From positions 1 to 22,446 of the forward strand of contig CAIXPV010000056.1 in the NCBI GenBank assembly GCA_903921405.1: a DNA stretch of 22,446 bases. Direction: 5' to 3'. The notes beneath the pieces were generated by a model. It searched no databases. It had not been told where the DNA came from and was given only the letters and a program-made list of their open reading frames with translations. This document shows, piece by piece, positions 22,414 through 22,446 of this stretch. Position numbers and translations under genes: made by a program. Every line of letters begins with the position of its first letter. Position 1 is the stretch's first letter. Source of the stretch: an uncultured Actinomycetes bacterium (GTDB lineage: Bacteria > Actinomycetota > Actinomycetes > Nanopelagicales > Nanopelagicaceae).

Positions 22414-22446
22414 CTATCCGGCAAAGTCTTCCGGGTTAATCTCATC
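22414..22446 (-). CDS. C-terminal end of a DUF151 bifunctional-nuclease family protein (partial)
   Basis: Only the last ten codons and TAG are in the window: DEINPEDFAG. This resembles the S/N-PEDF ending common to actinobacterial DUF151 proteins, and it lies directly upstream of the Rv1830-type MerR gene, where mycobacteria carry the DUF151 gene Rv1829 (from memory). Identification rests mostly on that position, with the short tail as support. Confidence 0.55.
   Translation of the reverse strand, partial: DEINPEDFAG

Noticed and set aside
1..22446. Mobile element, prophage, CRISPR array or defence system
   Set aside because: I saw no transposase, integrase, direct-repeat array or toxin–antitoxin pair. 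Apart from the acyltransferase, everything is conserved actinobacterial core, in an order that largely matches other members of the phylum.

Overview
The window looks like a stretch of chromosome from a small-genome actinobacterium of fairly low GC (below 50% by eye). The actinobacterial assignment is strong. It rests on mycothiol ligase MshC, the actinobacteria-specific trio histidine phosphatase–DUF3090–SCO1664 family, PafB/PafC followed by TatA/TatC and a HelY-type helicase, TrmI beside a RecB-like nuclease, and a Rv1830-type MerR regulator beside glycine dehydrogenase. From memory, many of these lie close together in Mycobacterium tuberculosis (about Rv2090–Rv2141c and Rv1829–Rv1832). Low GC, overlapping genes, very short spacers and many apparently leaderless genes suggest a streamlined lineage such as the freshwater acI/Nanopelagicales group. 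That placement is an inference.

Layout: 1–1728 (minus strand) holds a cut-off membrane acyltransferase, apt and tRNA-Leu(GAG). 1772–4026 holds an M20 metallopeptidase and, convergent to it, an aldo/keto reductase. 4078–7188 (plus) is a mycothiol-linked block: histidine phosphatase, DUF3090 zinc-site protein, SCO1664-family kinase-like protein, then mshC with its own promoter. 7185–8765 is a divergent PAC2 protein / HAD phosphatase pair. 8762–10429 is a divergent RecB-like nuclease / TrmI pair. 10413–18872 (plus) is a long tightly packed run: pafB, pafC, tatA, tatC, a diacylglycerol-kinase-family lipid kinase, helY, a 5'-3' exonuclease and lnt. 18938–22446 (minus) reads DUF151 nuclease (cut off), MerR regulator and gcvP, closed by the only clear intrinsic terminator in the window. 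No intergenic gap exceeds about 110 bases. I saw no mobile element, CRISPR array, prophage gene or rRNA.

The genes are mainly cell maintenance: thiol redox (mshC), DNA-damage response and repair nucleases (pafBC, RecB-like nuclease, FEN-type exonuclease), RNA processing (helY, trmI, tRNA-Leu), export and lipoprotein maturation (tatAC, lnt), purine salvage (apt) and glycine cleavage (gcvP).

The points most worth a second look are these. (1) The uncharacterised phosphatase/zinc-site/kinase-like trio sits directly upstream of mshC. (2) trmI joins pafB directly, with no Pup–proteasome genes between them although PafBC and a PAC2 protein remain. (3) A consistent leaderless promoter layout, TAnnnT followed 6–8 bases later by the start codon, precedes most non-coupled genes. 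(4) tRNA-Leu abuts apt so closely that tRNA 3' processing would itself leave a leaderless apt mRNA. I did not find a clearly new defence or mobile system.
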